The notes: generated from the sequence alone by a model not told the origin. A stretch of DNA of 7,550 nucleotides from an uncultured Lachnospiraceae bacterium (GCA_902796375.1 CADBOW010000159.1:1-7550); one strand, 5' to 3'; counted from the first letter of the stretch, positions 1 through 7,050 are shown. Numbers and translations are program-made.

Positions 1-4
1 AGAT

Positions 5-14
5 CCTCCTTTTT
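5..14 (-). promoter_or_regulatory. Ribosome binding site at left edge for a minus-strand gene outside the window
   Basis: Read on the minus strand, this stretch is AAAAAGGAGG, a near-perfect Shine-Dalgarno sequence, and only four more bases (ATCT) remain before the window ends. A start codon a few bases beyond the edge would be well placed, so a minus-strand gene probably begins just outside. A minus-strand ATG at 17-19 also exists but has no ribosome binding site of its own. No convincing promoter was found upstream of it. Confidence 0.35.
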
Positions 15-67
15 CTCATGCTGTTTAGCCGAGCTTATCGAAGAAAACAAGGAACTTCGGAAGATAG

Positions 68-412
68 AAACGCCTTCCACAAGAAATTGTAATTAAAATC
101 TTCGAAGAACTTGGTTTTGAAAAGACACATAATCCGACAACTGAAACGGAGAATGGCCAGGTTACAACTACGCGAATGAAGAATGCCGACGGGTTTCACG
201 TTGATGTGGCGGATGTAGACAGAATTGAGAGGGATGACACGATGATCCGTATGAATGTGGATGACTTTGAGGAGGCATACAAGATCCTGATCGCACACGG
301 ATTTACGAATACAAGAGGAGACAATACCATTGATACGAAAAGTGCAAAAGCGGCAACTATGGTATCTCCCTCAGGATTCAAGATCGCGCTGGTAAAGCAC
401 ATTAAGAAATAA
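68..412 (+). pseudogene. 5'-truncated VOC (glyoxalase-like) family protein, likely pseudogene
   Basis: The open frame after a TAG at 65-67 encodes about 114 residues that read like most of a small VOC-superfamily protein (glyoxalase/bleomycin-resistance fold). Visible landmarks are IFEELGFEKTHNP, RMKNADGFHVDVADVD, IRMNVDDFEEAYKIL, a GFTN turn, and a C-terminal MVSPSGFKIALVKHIKK. Family members normally start with a short beta strand and helix before the IFEELGF segment; here that part is missing. There is no ATG, GTG or TTG in frame before the internal ATG at 176, which would remove a further 35 or so residues and has no good ribosome binding site. Upstream bases 1-67 do not supply the lost N-terminus in any frame. 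I therefore read it as a decayed or recombined remnant. The stretch is more AT-rich than the genes to the right. A sequencing frameshift, or a short unusual start, are alternatives. Ligand or reaction cannot be told. Confidence 0.5.
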
Positions 413-419
413 AGAGCGG

Positions 420-1514
420 TCATACTGGAATGGCTGAGGGGCGCTTTCCTCCCAGCCGTTTGATGATCGCATTGAACAGCGGGTGGACAGCGGCTCCGAT
501 CGCTAAGGTTATGAGTATGATCACCAGATAATCCAGTCTTCCGGTGGATGAGAGCCAGCGTCCATCGGAAGCATAATACCTCCAGACGCGTTCCACGATC
601 ATTTCGAGCAGGTAGTATTCCAGGGAGCGCTCGCCGAGGAACCGAAGGATCCGTGATCCCTTCGGATGCAGCCGATACAGGATATATGCGGTGAGCAGCA
701 TTATGCTGAAGGCGATGGGGATCCGATTGACTCTGCCCCAGTATTCTCCGAAGAATATTTTTCCGTAAAAACAGGTAAAGAAATATACGAAGAACGAGAC
801 GGAACCGACGATCAGCGCATTCGGCATCCGTCTTTTTTCATAGACCCATTTTCCTATGACACAGCCCAGCAAAAATGCCGGAAGACGGGTAAACATGATC
901 TCGGTATTTTTCCAGAACTCCGGAGCGGCCTTTACCAGGATCAGGCAGAATACGGACCAGACAGTGAACAGAATGAAGAACATGGATGAAGGATCGATCT
1001 TTTTTCTGATATCCGGCATCTGATCCTTTCCGTACATGAGGCGGTAGATCAGAGGGAACATGAGGTAGAAGAGGGCGATTGTAGGTACATACCAGAAATT
1101 ACCCTCTCCTGTTTCAAAGAAAGACCACTGTGTGAGGTTTTTGAAAAAAACAAGAGGATCTTCGCTCAGAAATATGTCACGCCACAGAAAAAAGGCACCG
1201 GCCAGAAAGAAATACGGTACCAGTATTCTGACATATCTTTTTCTGAAAAATGCTTTCAGATTTCGTTCCTTCTGATAGGAGAAGAACAGACCGACTCCTG
1301 AGACGAACAGGAATATTTCCACACCCACATTTCCGCTTTTGATGAAGCCCACCACGGGATCGGGAAACATCTTCGGGAGGTCACCATAGAAATGAAACAG
1401 CCAGATCCACAGGACGGATACGCCCATGATTTCCGAGCGATATTTGCTTATCATTCCCCAATCGATGGGAGATTTTTTTGTTTCTTCGGATTCCGTTTTT
1501 TCCATGTTCTGCAT
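420..1514 (-). CDS. Membrane acyltransferase, acyltransferase-3 family (OafA/YrhL-like)
   Basis: An integral membrane protein of 364 residues with many hydrophobic helices, of the family that moves acyl groups (often acetyl) onto surface sugars or other envelope molecules. Family marks: R26 and H41 at the start of helix 1 (the usual R-x14-H arrangement with the likely catalytic His), GVEIFLFVSG at 64-73, FFRKRYVRILVPYFF at 89-103, WYVPTIALFYLMFPLIY at 141-157, and RLPAFLLGCVIGKW at 210-223. The C-terminal helix reads LGERSLEYYLLEMI, where many relatives have a His at the position of E304. The start ATG at 1514 follows AAGGG with about 8 bases spacing; a second in-frame ATG lies three codons later. 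The gene is convergent with the VOC remnant and divergent from the PDE-aroB-PDE operon. Its acceptor cannot be told from sequence; exopolysaccharide or wall polymer is the usual guess. Confidence 0.85.
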   Translation of the reverse strand: MQNMEKTESEETKKSPIDWGMISKYRSEIMGVSVLWIWLFHFYGDLPKMFPDPVVGFIKSGNVGVEIFLFVSGVGLFFSYQKERNLKAFFRKRYVRILVPYFFLAGAFFLWRDIFLSEDPLVFFKNLTQWSFFETGEGNFWYVPTIALFYLMFPLIYRLMYGKDQMPDIRKKIDPSSMFFILFTVWSVFCLILVKAAPEFWKNTEIMFTRLPAFLLGCVIGKWVYEKRRMPNALIVGSVSFFVYFFTCFYGKIFFGEYWGRVNRIPIAFSIMLLTAYILYRLHPKGSRILRFLGERSLEYYLLEMIVERVWRYYASDGRWLSSTGRLDYLVIILITLAIGAAVHPLFNAIIKRLGGKRPSAIPV

Positions 1515-1552
1515 TTTCAGTTCCCTTAACCTTTTCCCTGTGATCAGTATTC

Positions 1553-1561
1553 ATTTTATCA
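1553..1561 (-). promoter_or_regulatory. Candidate extended -10 promoter for the acyltransferase gene
   Basis: On the minus strand this reads TGATAAAAT, an extended -10 element (TG-n-TAAAAT) about 40 bases upstream of the acyltransferase ATG. The -35 region is poor (TGTTCA at 17 bp spacing), which fits an extended -10 type. The same nonamer occurs in the promoter at 7204-7212. Confidence 0.45.
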
Positions 1562-1574
1562 CGATTGGATGATT

Positions 1575-1625
1575 TTGAACAGATAGCATTCCGGTGTATC
1601 ATTTACTACCCGTATATGTTACAAT
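1575..1625 (+). promoter_or_regulatory. Candidate promoter region for the PDE-aroB-HD-GYP operon
   Basis: Two overlapping sigma-A-like arrangements can be read. One is TTGAAC (1575-1580), 16 bp, TATCAT (1597-1602). The other is an extended -10, TG-T-TACAAT (1617-1625), with a weak -35. The second would start transcription near 1632 and give a leader of about 113 bases. Which is used cannot be decided by eye. Divergent transcription with the acyltransferase makes this a shared control region. Confidence 0.4.
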
Positions 1626-1708
1626 GTATGAGTAGGGTTTTCGGGCGATATTCTATCCGGATGGTGGAGAGGGATCAGCGCCGGGAATGTAGAGAGGGGT
1701 TCGGTCAG

Positions 1709-1731
1709 AGCGGCGGATGATGAAGGCCGCT
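1709..1731 (+). promoter_or_regulatory. Leader hairpin next to the ribosome binding site of the EAL gene
   Basis: AGCGGC (1709-1714) and GCCGCT (1726-1731) form a perfect 6-bp GC-rich stem around an 11-base loop. The stem ends directly before the GGGGGAG ribosome binding site (1732-1738) of the gene at 1746. There is no T-run, so it is not a simple terminator. It could influence ribosome access, but no known riboswitch consensus, including the c-di-GMP GEMM type, is visible. Confidence 0.3.
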
Positions 1732-1745
1732 GGGGGAGAAACCGT

Positions 1746-4700
1746 ATGGAGAGATATCAATTCGATGCAAAAGAACAGGCAATCATGGAGAAAAGCACGA
1801 TTCCTTTTGCCATATATCAGTATCTGGACAATCGGGTGGTTACGATCCTTTTATCCGGAGGCTATATCTCGTTGTTTGGACTTGAGGGCCAGGGAGATAT
1901 TCTCCGGCAGATGGATGAGAACCGGTATCGTAACGTGCATCCGGACGATATAGCCAGGATTGAGGACGAGTTGATTCGGTTTGAGGAGGAGGATACGGAG
2001 TTTAATGTGGTATACCGTTCCAGGATCAATGGAGTGTATCATGTGATCCATGCCATAGGGAAGCATATCCGACCGGAGGAGGGCGTCCGTCTCTCCGAGG
2101 TCAGCTATGTGGACGAAGGTCTGTATGTGGGAAATGATGTGGTTCATGATGACTCCCTTACCAGAAATTTCAGCATCTCCCTGTATGAATCCAGTCTGCA
2201 GCGAAAGACGAATTATGACTTTCTGACCGGGCTTCCCAATATGACATATTTCTTTGAGCTTGCGAAGATGAATCGGGATCGTGTCCATGCGGAGGGAAAG
2301 CATTGCTCTTTATGTTATGCAAATATAAACCGGATGCGTCACTTCAACCGGAAATACGGATTTGTGGAAGGGAATAAACTTCTGAAGCTGTTTTCGGATC
2401 TTCTGATCAAGTACTTCGGAAGTGAGAATTCCTGCCGGCTGGCACAGGACAGCTTTGCATTCTTTGCACTGTCCTACGGACTGGATCGTCTGCTGGAAAG
2501 TCTTATAATGGAATTTGGGGTTATGACCGGAGGCATGGATGCGTCTGTCCGTATCGGTATCTATCCGGATACAGTGGGGACCGTGGAGACGAGTCTTGCC
2601 TGTGACAGGGCCCGATATGCATGTAATACCATCAAGAATCTGAACCGGTCGGCATTTGTCCGCTTTGATCATACTATGCTGGAAGAAGAAGCAAACCGCC
2701 AGTATGTGATCGATCATCTGGATCAGGCCCTGGAAGAGGGATGGATCCAGTCTTTCTACCAGCCCATCGTACGAACGGCAAATGGAAGAGTGTCGGATGA
2801 AGAAGCCCTTGCCCGATGGATCGATCCGGTGAAGGGGATGCTGTCGCCGGCAGAGTTTATTCCGGTCCTGGAGGATGCGAATCTGATCTACAAGGTGGAT
2901 CTTCATATGGTGGATGAGATCCTGAAGAAACTGCGCAAACAGAAGGAAGAAGGACTATATCTGGTTCCGAATTCCGTGAATCTGTCCCGGACCGACTTTG
3001 ATGCCTGTGATATGGTGGAGGAGATCTGCAGGCGCGTGGATGCTTCGGGGCTGCCGAGAGATCTTCTGACCATTGAGATCACGGAGAGCGTGATCGGAAG
3101 TGATTTCGAGTATATGAAGAAACAGGTGGAGCGGTTCCGGAGGCTGGGCTTCCATGTATGGATGGACGATTTCGGGAGCGGATACTCTTCCCTGGATGTG
3201 CTTCAGACCATCCGGTTTGATGTGATCAAGCTGGATATGCGGTTTATGAAGCAGTTTAATAATGACGAGAAGAGCCGCATCATCGTCACGGAGCTGATGA
3301 AGATGGCCATCGGTCTTGGAATAGAGACTGTGTCAGAAGGCGTGGAACGGGAGGATCAGGTGGAGTTTCTTGCGGAGATCGGATGTACCAGGCTGCAGGG
3401 ATACTATTACTGCAAGCCCATCTCCATGGATGAGATTTTCCGCCGGTATCGGGAGAAGAGACAGATCGGATTTGAAAATCCGGAGGAATCCCAATACTAT
3501 GAGGCCATCGGACGCATCAATCTGTATGACGCGTCCGGTGCTGTCAGTGATAGAGACTTCGGCGGAAATCAGTATTTCAATACATTCCCCATGGCGATCC
3601 TGGGAATTCGTGGTCAGGAGTTGAGTGTTCTTCGATGCAATAAGTCATATCGAGAGTTTATGGCACAGGCCTTCGGAGGCCTGGAGGGAAAGATCGAAGC
3701 GCATATCCCGGAGCAGGAAGAAGGCTACGGGGCAGCCTTCGTAAAGGCGATAATACAATGTGCGAACGGGGTGGAACGGATATTTGTGGATGAACGTCTG
3801 AGCAGTGATATTTCGATCCACGCCCTGCTTCGGAGGATCGCTTCCAATCCTGTGACCGGTGTGACTGCATGCAATGTGATCGTTCTCGGAGTTGTAAAGG
3901 ATACCGGGCAGGGAGTGACTTATGCGGATGTGGCAAACAGCCTTTCCACCGATTATATACATATGTATTATGTAAGCCTTGAGACGGAGGCATTTTCGGA
4001 ATACAGTCCGGATCCCTCCGGCGATCTTCTGACGGTAGAGCGTCATGGAACAGACTTCTTTAATGCCAGCAGGAAGGATGCACAGAAATTTATCCATCCG
4101 GATGACCGGAATCGCTTTGTGGATTCCTTCCGGAAAGAGAAGATCGTTGACGCCATGAATGAACATGGTACCTTCACGCTGACCTATCGGCTTCTGGTGG
4201 ATGGGGTTCCGGTTTATGTTCATATGAAAGCGGTCCGGATGAGCCGGGATCCGAATCATATTATCATCGGCGTCAGCAATATTGATGCGCAGATGCAGGC
4301 GCAGCAGAGGCTGGAACGACTGCAGGAGGAGAAAATGATCTACACCCGGCTTTCTGCTTTGTCGGGAAACTATATTTGCATTTATACGGTGAATCCGGAG
4401 GATGATAGCTTTGTGGAATTTGGAGCATCCTCGGATTATGACGGACTGGAACTGGCAAAGACAGGAGAGGATTTCTTTGCAACATCCCAGGAACAGAGCT
4501 CACGGGCAATCTTTTCCGAGGATCAGGAAATGTTCAGGGATATGTTTACGAAGGACAAGGTGATGAGTGAGATCCAGGAGAGCGGAGTGTTTCTGCTGAC
4601 CTATCGCCTAATGCTGGAAGGCCGGCCGAACTATGTCTCGCTGAGGGCTGCCCTGGTTCATGAGAAGGACGGACCGAAGCTGGTCATCGGCGTCAGTGAC

Positions 4701-4778
4701 ATCGATGCTCAGGTTCGACGGGACAGGGAGTATGAGCGGCTGAAGCTGCTGGATTCCGGGAAGACCGATAAAGAATAA
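1746..4778 (+). CDS. c-di-GMP phosphodiesterase: PAS - degenerate GGDEF - EAL - C-terminal PAS modules
   Basis: A 1010-residue soluble signalling protein predicted to hydrolyse c-di-GMP to pGpG. Order: a PAS-like module (about 15-130, with VHPDD at 64-68); a GGDEF domain (155-305, DFLTGLPN at 158-165) whose signature is AQDSF at 233-237, so cyclase activity should be lost; an EAL domain (about 315-570); then a diverged PAS-like module (605-718) and two similar PAS modules (735-848, 868-988). The EAL site looks complete: E353 in EALAR, N412, E444, D474/D475 in DDFGSGYSS, K495, E531 and Q551. Spacing matches the catalytic set of RocR except for one extra residue between the first two. No I-site RxxD or membrane segment is seen. 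The ATG at 1746 follows GGGGGAG at 7 bases. First gene of the operon; 14 bp separate its stop from aroB. The dead GGDEF and PAS modules probably sense ligands and tune the EAL (inference). Confidence 0.92.
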   Translation: MERYQFDAKEQAIMEKSTIPFAIYQYLDNRVVTILLSGGYISLFGLEGQGDILRQMDENRYRNVHPDDIARIEDELIRFEEEDTEFNVVYRSRINGVYHVIHAIGKHIRPEEGVRLSEVSYVDEGLYVGNDVVHDDSLTRNFSISLYESSLQRKTNYDFLTGLPNMTYFFELAKMNRDRVHAEGKHCSLCYANINRMRHFNRKYGFVEGNKLLKLFSDLLIKYFGSENSCRLAQDSFAFFALSYGLDRLLESLIMEFGVMTGGMDASVRIGIYPDTVGTVETSLACDRARYACNTIKNLNRSAFVRFDHTMLEEEANRQYVIDHLDQALEEGWIQSFYQPIVRTANGRVSDEEALARWIDPVKGMLSPAEFIPVLEDANLIYKVDLHMVDEILKKLRKQKEEGLYLVPNSVNLSRTDFDACDMVEEICRRVDASGLPRDLLTIEITESVIGSDFEYMKKQVERFRRLGFHVWMDDFGSGYSSLDVLQTIRFDVIKLDMRFMKQFNNDEKSRIIVTELMKMAIGLGIETVSEGVEREDQVEFLAEIGCTRLQGYYYCKPISMDEIFRRYREKRQIGFENPEESQYYEAIGRINLYDASGAVSDRDFGGNQYFNTFPMAILGIRGQELSVLRCNKSYREFMAQAFGGLEGKIEAHIPEQEEGYGAAFVKAIIQCANGVERIFVDERLSSDISIHALLRRIASNPVTGVTACNVIVLGVVKDTGQGVTYADVANSLSTDYIHMYYVSLETEAFSEYSPDPSGDLLTVERHGTDFFNASRKDAQKFIHPDDRNRFVDSFRKEKIVDAMNEHGTFTLTYRLLVDGVPVYVHMKAVRMSRDPNHIIIGVSNIDAQMQAQQRLERLQEEKMIYTRLSALSGNYICIYTVNPEDDSFVEFGASSDYDGLELAKTGEDFFATSQEQSSRAIFSEDQEMFRDMFTKDKVMSEIQESGVFLLTYRLMLEGRPNYVSLRAALVHEKDGPKLVIGVSDIDAQVRRDREYERLKLLDSGKTDKE
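3948..4709 (+). repeat. Tandem duplicated PAS modules within the EAL protein
   Basis: Residues 735-848 and 868-988 of the EAL protein are related copies. Both have a G-x-DFF step (GTDFF, GEDFF), then an acidic helix, then G-x-F-x-LTYRL followed by G-x-P-x-YV, and both end IGVS-x-IDAQ. DNA similarity survives at the ends, where TCATCGGCGTCAG occurs in each. A short coiled-coil-like linker (QQRLERLQEEKMIY) joins them. The modules resemble those found in many Lachnospiraceae c-di-GMP proteins (recall). They probably arose by internal duplication and have since diverged. Confidence 0.7.
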
Positions 4779-4792
4779 AGAGGTTTGAACAG

Positions 4793-5908
4793 ATGAGTAT
4801 ATTTCAGGTGGAGCTAAGGCATGTTGTAGACGATACCTATGATGTGGAGATCGGGTATGGTCTTCAGGAACAGCTGATGAAGGATCTGGCTGCGGGGCTG
4901 GTAGGTAATATTCGGAAATTTGCCGTGATCACGGATGATATTGTTAAGGAACTGTATGCGGAGCCGATCCGGAAGAGACTGACGGATGCCGGATATGAGG
5001 CGGATCTCTTCTCCATTCCTGCGGGAGAGAAGAGCAAGACCAGGGAGATGAAGGCTGCGGTTGAGGACGCAATGCTGGAGAAGGAGTACCGGAGAGACTG
5101 CTGTGTGATCGCTGTGGGCGGCGGTGTGGTTACCGACCTGGCAGGATTCCTGGCAGGGACCTTCGGAAGGGGAGTCCCATTTATCAATTATGCCACCACG
5201 CTTCTGGCAGCTGCGGATGCCTCGGTGGGAGGGAAAACCGCCGTGGATACACCGAGGGCTACAAATCTCATCGGCATCTTCAATCAGCCGAAGAAGGTTT
5301 ATCTGGATATCGAGACATGGAAGACGCTTCCGAAGCGGCAGATCATCAGCGGACTGGCGGAGACCATCAAGCATGCCTGTCTGGCTGATCGCGCTTTCTT
5401 TGATTATCTGAAGGGGCATATGGAGGAAATCCTGGAACTGGAGCCGGATGCGTGCCGGCAGATCGCCGAGGCAAACTGCCGCATCAAGTATGAAGTGGTT
5501 ATGAAGGATGAACGGGAATCCGGCCTGCGGGAGGTCCTGAACCTGGGACATACGGTAGGACGGGCGATCGAAACACTGAGTGACTACCGGCTGCTGCACG
5601 GAGAGGCGGTGTCCATCGGGCTTGTGGCAGAGGTGGACTTGGCGCTTTCCATGGGACTGCTGACGAAGGAGGAACGGGATGCGGTAGTGGAGCTGCTCCG
5701 CCGCGCAGGTCTTCCTGTTACGATCCCGGAGTACATTGACCGGGAACAGCTGGTGAAGAAGCTCTATACGGATAAGAAGGTAAGAGGGGGAAGGCTTCGG
5801 TTTGTACTGCAGGACGGGATTGGTTCTGTCAGAGAATTCGAACCCGGGGTCTTCGCCGTGCCGATTGAGGAGGAAACGGCGAGGAGGATCATTCTGCAGA
5901 TGGATTGA
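4793..5908 (+). CDS. aroB: 3-dehydroquinate synthase
   Basis: Second step of the shikimate pathway: cyclises DAHP to 3-dehydroquinate with NAD+ and a divalent metal, in the cytosol. At 371 residues the length is normal. Marks: GGGVVTDLAGF (109-119) for NAD binding, ATTLLAAADASVGGKTAV (134-151), GLAETIKHA (187-195), LNLGHTVGRAIE (249-260), LLHGEAVSIG (267-276) and DKKVRGGRLRFVL (327-339). By alignment with the Aspergillus nidulans enzyme (from memory) the metal ligands E190, H253 and H269 are present, as are R126, D142, K148, N158, K193, K232, E242, R246 and N250. Two positions differ: T157 where GKN normally has Lys, and R257 where the GHxxGH motif normally has its second His. The start ATG follows AAAGAGG with 9 bases spacing, 14 bp after the EAL gene, so co-transcription is likely. 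A relative with another sugar-phosphate substrate is possible but less likely. Confidence 0.92.
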   Translation: MSIFQVELRHVVDDTYDVEIGYGLQEQLMKDLAAGLVGNIRKFAVITDDIVKELYAEPIRKRLTDAGYEADLFSIPAGEKSKTREMKAAVEDAMLEKEYRRDCCVIAVGGGVVTDLAGFLAGTFGRGVPFINYATTLLAAADASVGGKTAVDTPRATNLIGIFNQPKKVYLDIETWKTLPKRQIISGLAETIKHACLADRAFFDYLKGHMEEILELEPDACRQIAEANCRIKYEVVMKDERESGLREVLNLGHTVGRAIETLSDYRLLHGEAVSIGLVAEVDLALSMGLLTKEERDAVVELLRRAGLPVTIPEYIDREQLVKKLYTDKKVRGGRLRFVLQDGIGSVREFEPGVFAVPIEEETARRIILQMD

Positions 5909-5940
5909 TACAGGGAACGGACCTGGGAGAAAGACCGGAT

Positions 5941-5947
5941 AAGGAGG
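5941..5947 (+). promoter_or_regulatory. Ribosome binding site that fixes a GTG start for the HD-GYP gene
   Basis: AAGGAGG lies 8 bases before GTG at 5956, an ideal arrangement. The longer in-frame start, TTG at 5905, overlaps the aroB stop as TTGA, but its nearest purine run (GAGGAGG, 5881-5887) is 17 bases away. The GTG start also places a short basic segment directly before the first membrane helix. Confidence 0.75.
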
Positions 5948-5955
5948 ATAGCTCT

Positions 5956-7050
5956 GTGGAGGAGACAAAAAGACATATCGTGAAGATCAGTAAGCTGATC
6001 CGGGGGACGATCATTTTCATGAAGGTTCTGACCATCCTTATGATCGTATTCGGCGGAATCCTTATATTTGCGCCGATCTTCACACCCCAGGTGGAGGAGA
6101 CACTGGGGAAGGCCTTCGAGGATACTGACACTTTTCTGATTTCCATCGTTCTTACAACCATGGAAGATGTTCCGGTTCGACACCAGTTGATCGTCTCCGG
6201 CGTCATTTTAGCGGCGTCCATGGGAATTCTGCTCTACTTCCTGAATAAACTGCAGAAGCTTTTCGACAGAATGATCCGGGATGAAACGCCTTTTTCCAGG
6301 GAAATGGCCGAAAGCCTTCGGAAGACCTCTCTGGCCATGCTGATCCTGATCGTATACAGCCCGGTCACGGCGATCGTTGCGATGCTGCTTACCCGGCTGA
6401 TGTATTACCTGTTTGAGTATGGAGCTTATCTCCAGGAACGTGCGAATGAAACAAGCCGGATCCAGGAGGAAATGATCCTGTCCTTTGCAGAGATCACGGA
6501 GAACAAATCCGAGCAGACCGGAAAGCATGTACGCCGGGTGGCAGAGTATTCAAGGATCCTGGCGGAGGAGATGGGATTGGGGAAGTCGGAGGCGGAGAGG
6601 GTTCGTCTTGCTTCAACCATGCATGACATCGGAAAGCTGCTGATTCCTGCCGAGATCCTGGAGAAGCCGGCACGGCTGACGGATGAGGAATTCAAGGAGA
6701 TCAAGAAGCATCCCGGATTCGGGGGCGAAATGCTGAAAAATGTCGACGGAGATGTGATGCATATGGCAAGAACCGTGGCATTGGAGCATCATGAGCGTCC
6801 GGACGGCCGGGGTTATCCGGAAGGGAAAAAGCAAGAAGAAATCAGCCTGGAAGGGAGGATCGTGGCGGTGGCGGATGTGTATGACGCACTTACCAGCCGT
6901 CGGAGCTACAAGGAAGCCTGGGATGAATCGAAGGCATATGAGGAGATCGTCAGGGGAAAGGGCTCCCAGTTCGATACCAGGGTGGTAGAAGCATTTGAAA
7001 GGGCATATCCGAAGATAAATGCAGTTCGTCTGGAGTTGCAGGATGTATAG
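5956..7050 (+). CDS. Membrane-anchored HD-GYP phosphodiesterase
   Basis: A 364-residue protein with an N-terminal membrane part and a C-terminal HD-GYP domain, predicted to hydrolyse c-di-GMP (to GMP or pGpG) at the inner face of the membrane. Membrane helices lie near 17-41 and 77-97, and a long hydrophobic stretch covers 125-158. The segment between, FDRMIRDETPFSREMAESLR (103-122), and the layout resemble DUF2975-type membrane domains, a tentative match. The HD-GYP domain (about 170-355) keeps the expected residues: H191, HD at 223-224 with K227, H252, HH at 278-279, DGRGYP at 283-288, and D307 in VADVYDALTS. The GTG start is chosen for its ribosome binding site; using TTG 5905 would add 17 residues. 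It lies 47 bp after aroB and before a terminator, so it is the last gene of the operon. Substrate specificity (c-di-GMP against cGAMP) cannot be read from sequence. Confidence 0.9.
   Translation: MEETKRHIVKISKLIRGTIIFMKVLTILMIVFGGILIFAPIFTPQVEETLGKAFEDTDTFLISIVLTTMEDVPVRHQLIVSGVILAASMGILLYFLNKLQKLFDRMIRDETPFSREMAESLRKTSLAMLILIVYSPVTAIVAMLLTRLMYYLFEYGAYLQERANETSRIQEEMILSFAEITENKSEQTGKHVRRVAEYSRILAEEMGLGKSEAERVRLASTMHDIGKLLIPAEILEKPARLTDEEFKEIKKHPGFGGEMLKNVDGDVMHMARTVALEHHERPDGRGYPEGKKQEEISLEGRIVAVADVYDALTSRRSYKEAWDESKAYEEIVRGKGSQFDTRVVEAFERAYPKINAVRLELQDV

Noticed and set aside
432..457. Hairpin GGCTG...CAGCC near the end of the acyltransferase gene, as a terminator
   Set aside because: It lies inside the coding region and neither strand has a T-run after it, so it does not look like a terminator for the VOC remnant or the acyltransferase.
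1626..1745. c-di-GMP (GEMM) riboswitch in the leader of the phosphodiesterase operon
   Set aside because: Attractive from context, but the conserved GEMM core segments are not visible; only a short local hairpin is.
1717..1953. Open frame of 78 codons overlapping the start of the EAL gene
   Set aside because: It lacks a ribosome binding site, its product has no recognisable feature, and it overlaps a gene whose protein clearly belongs to a known family.
4814..5968. Long minus-strand open frame of 384 codons opposite aroB
   Set aside because: It is the antisense shadow of aroB. The product is rich in His, Pro, Arg and Gln with no domain, while the + strand encodes a complete AroB.
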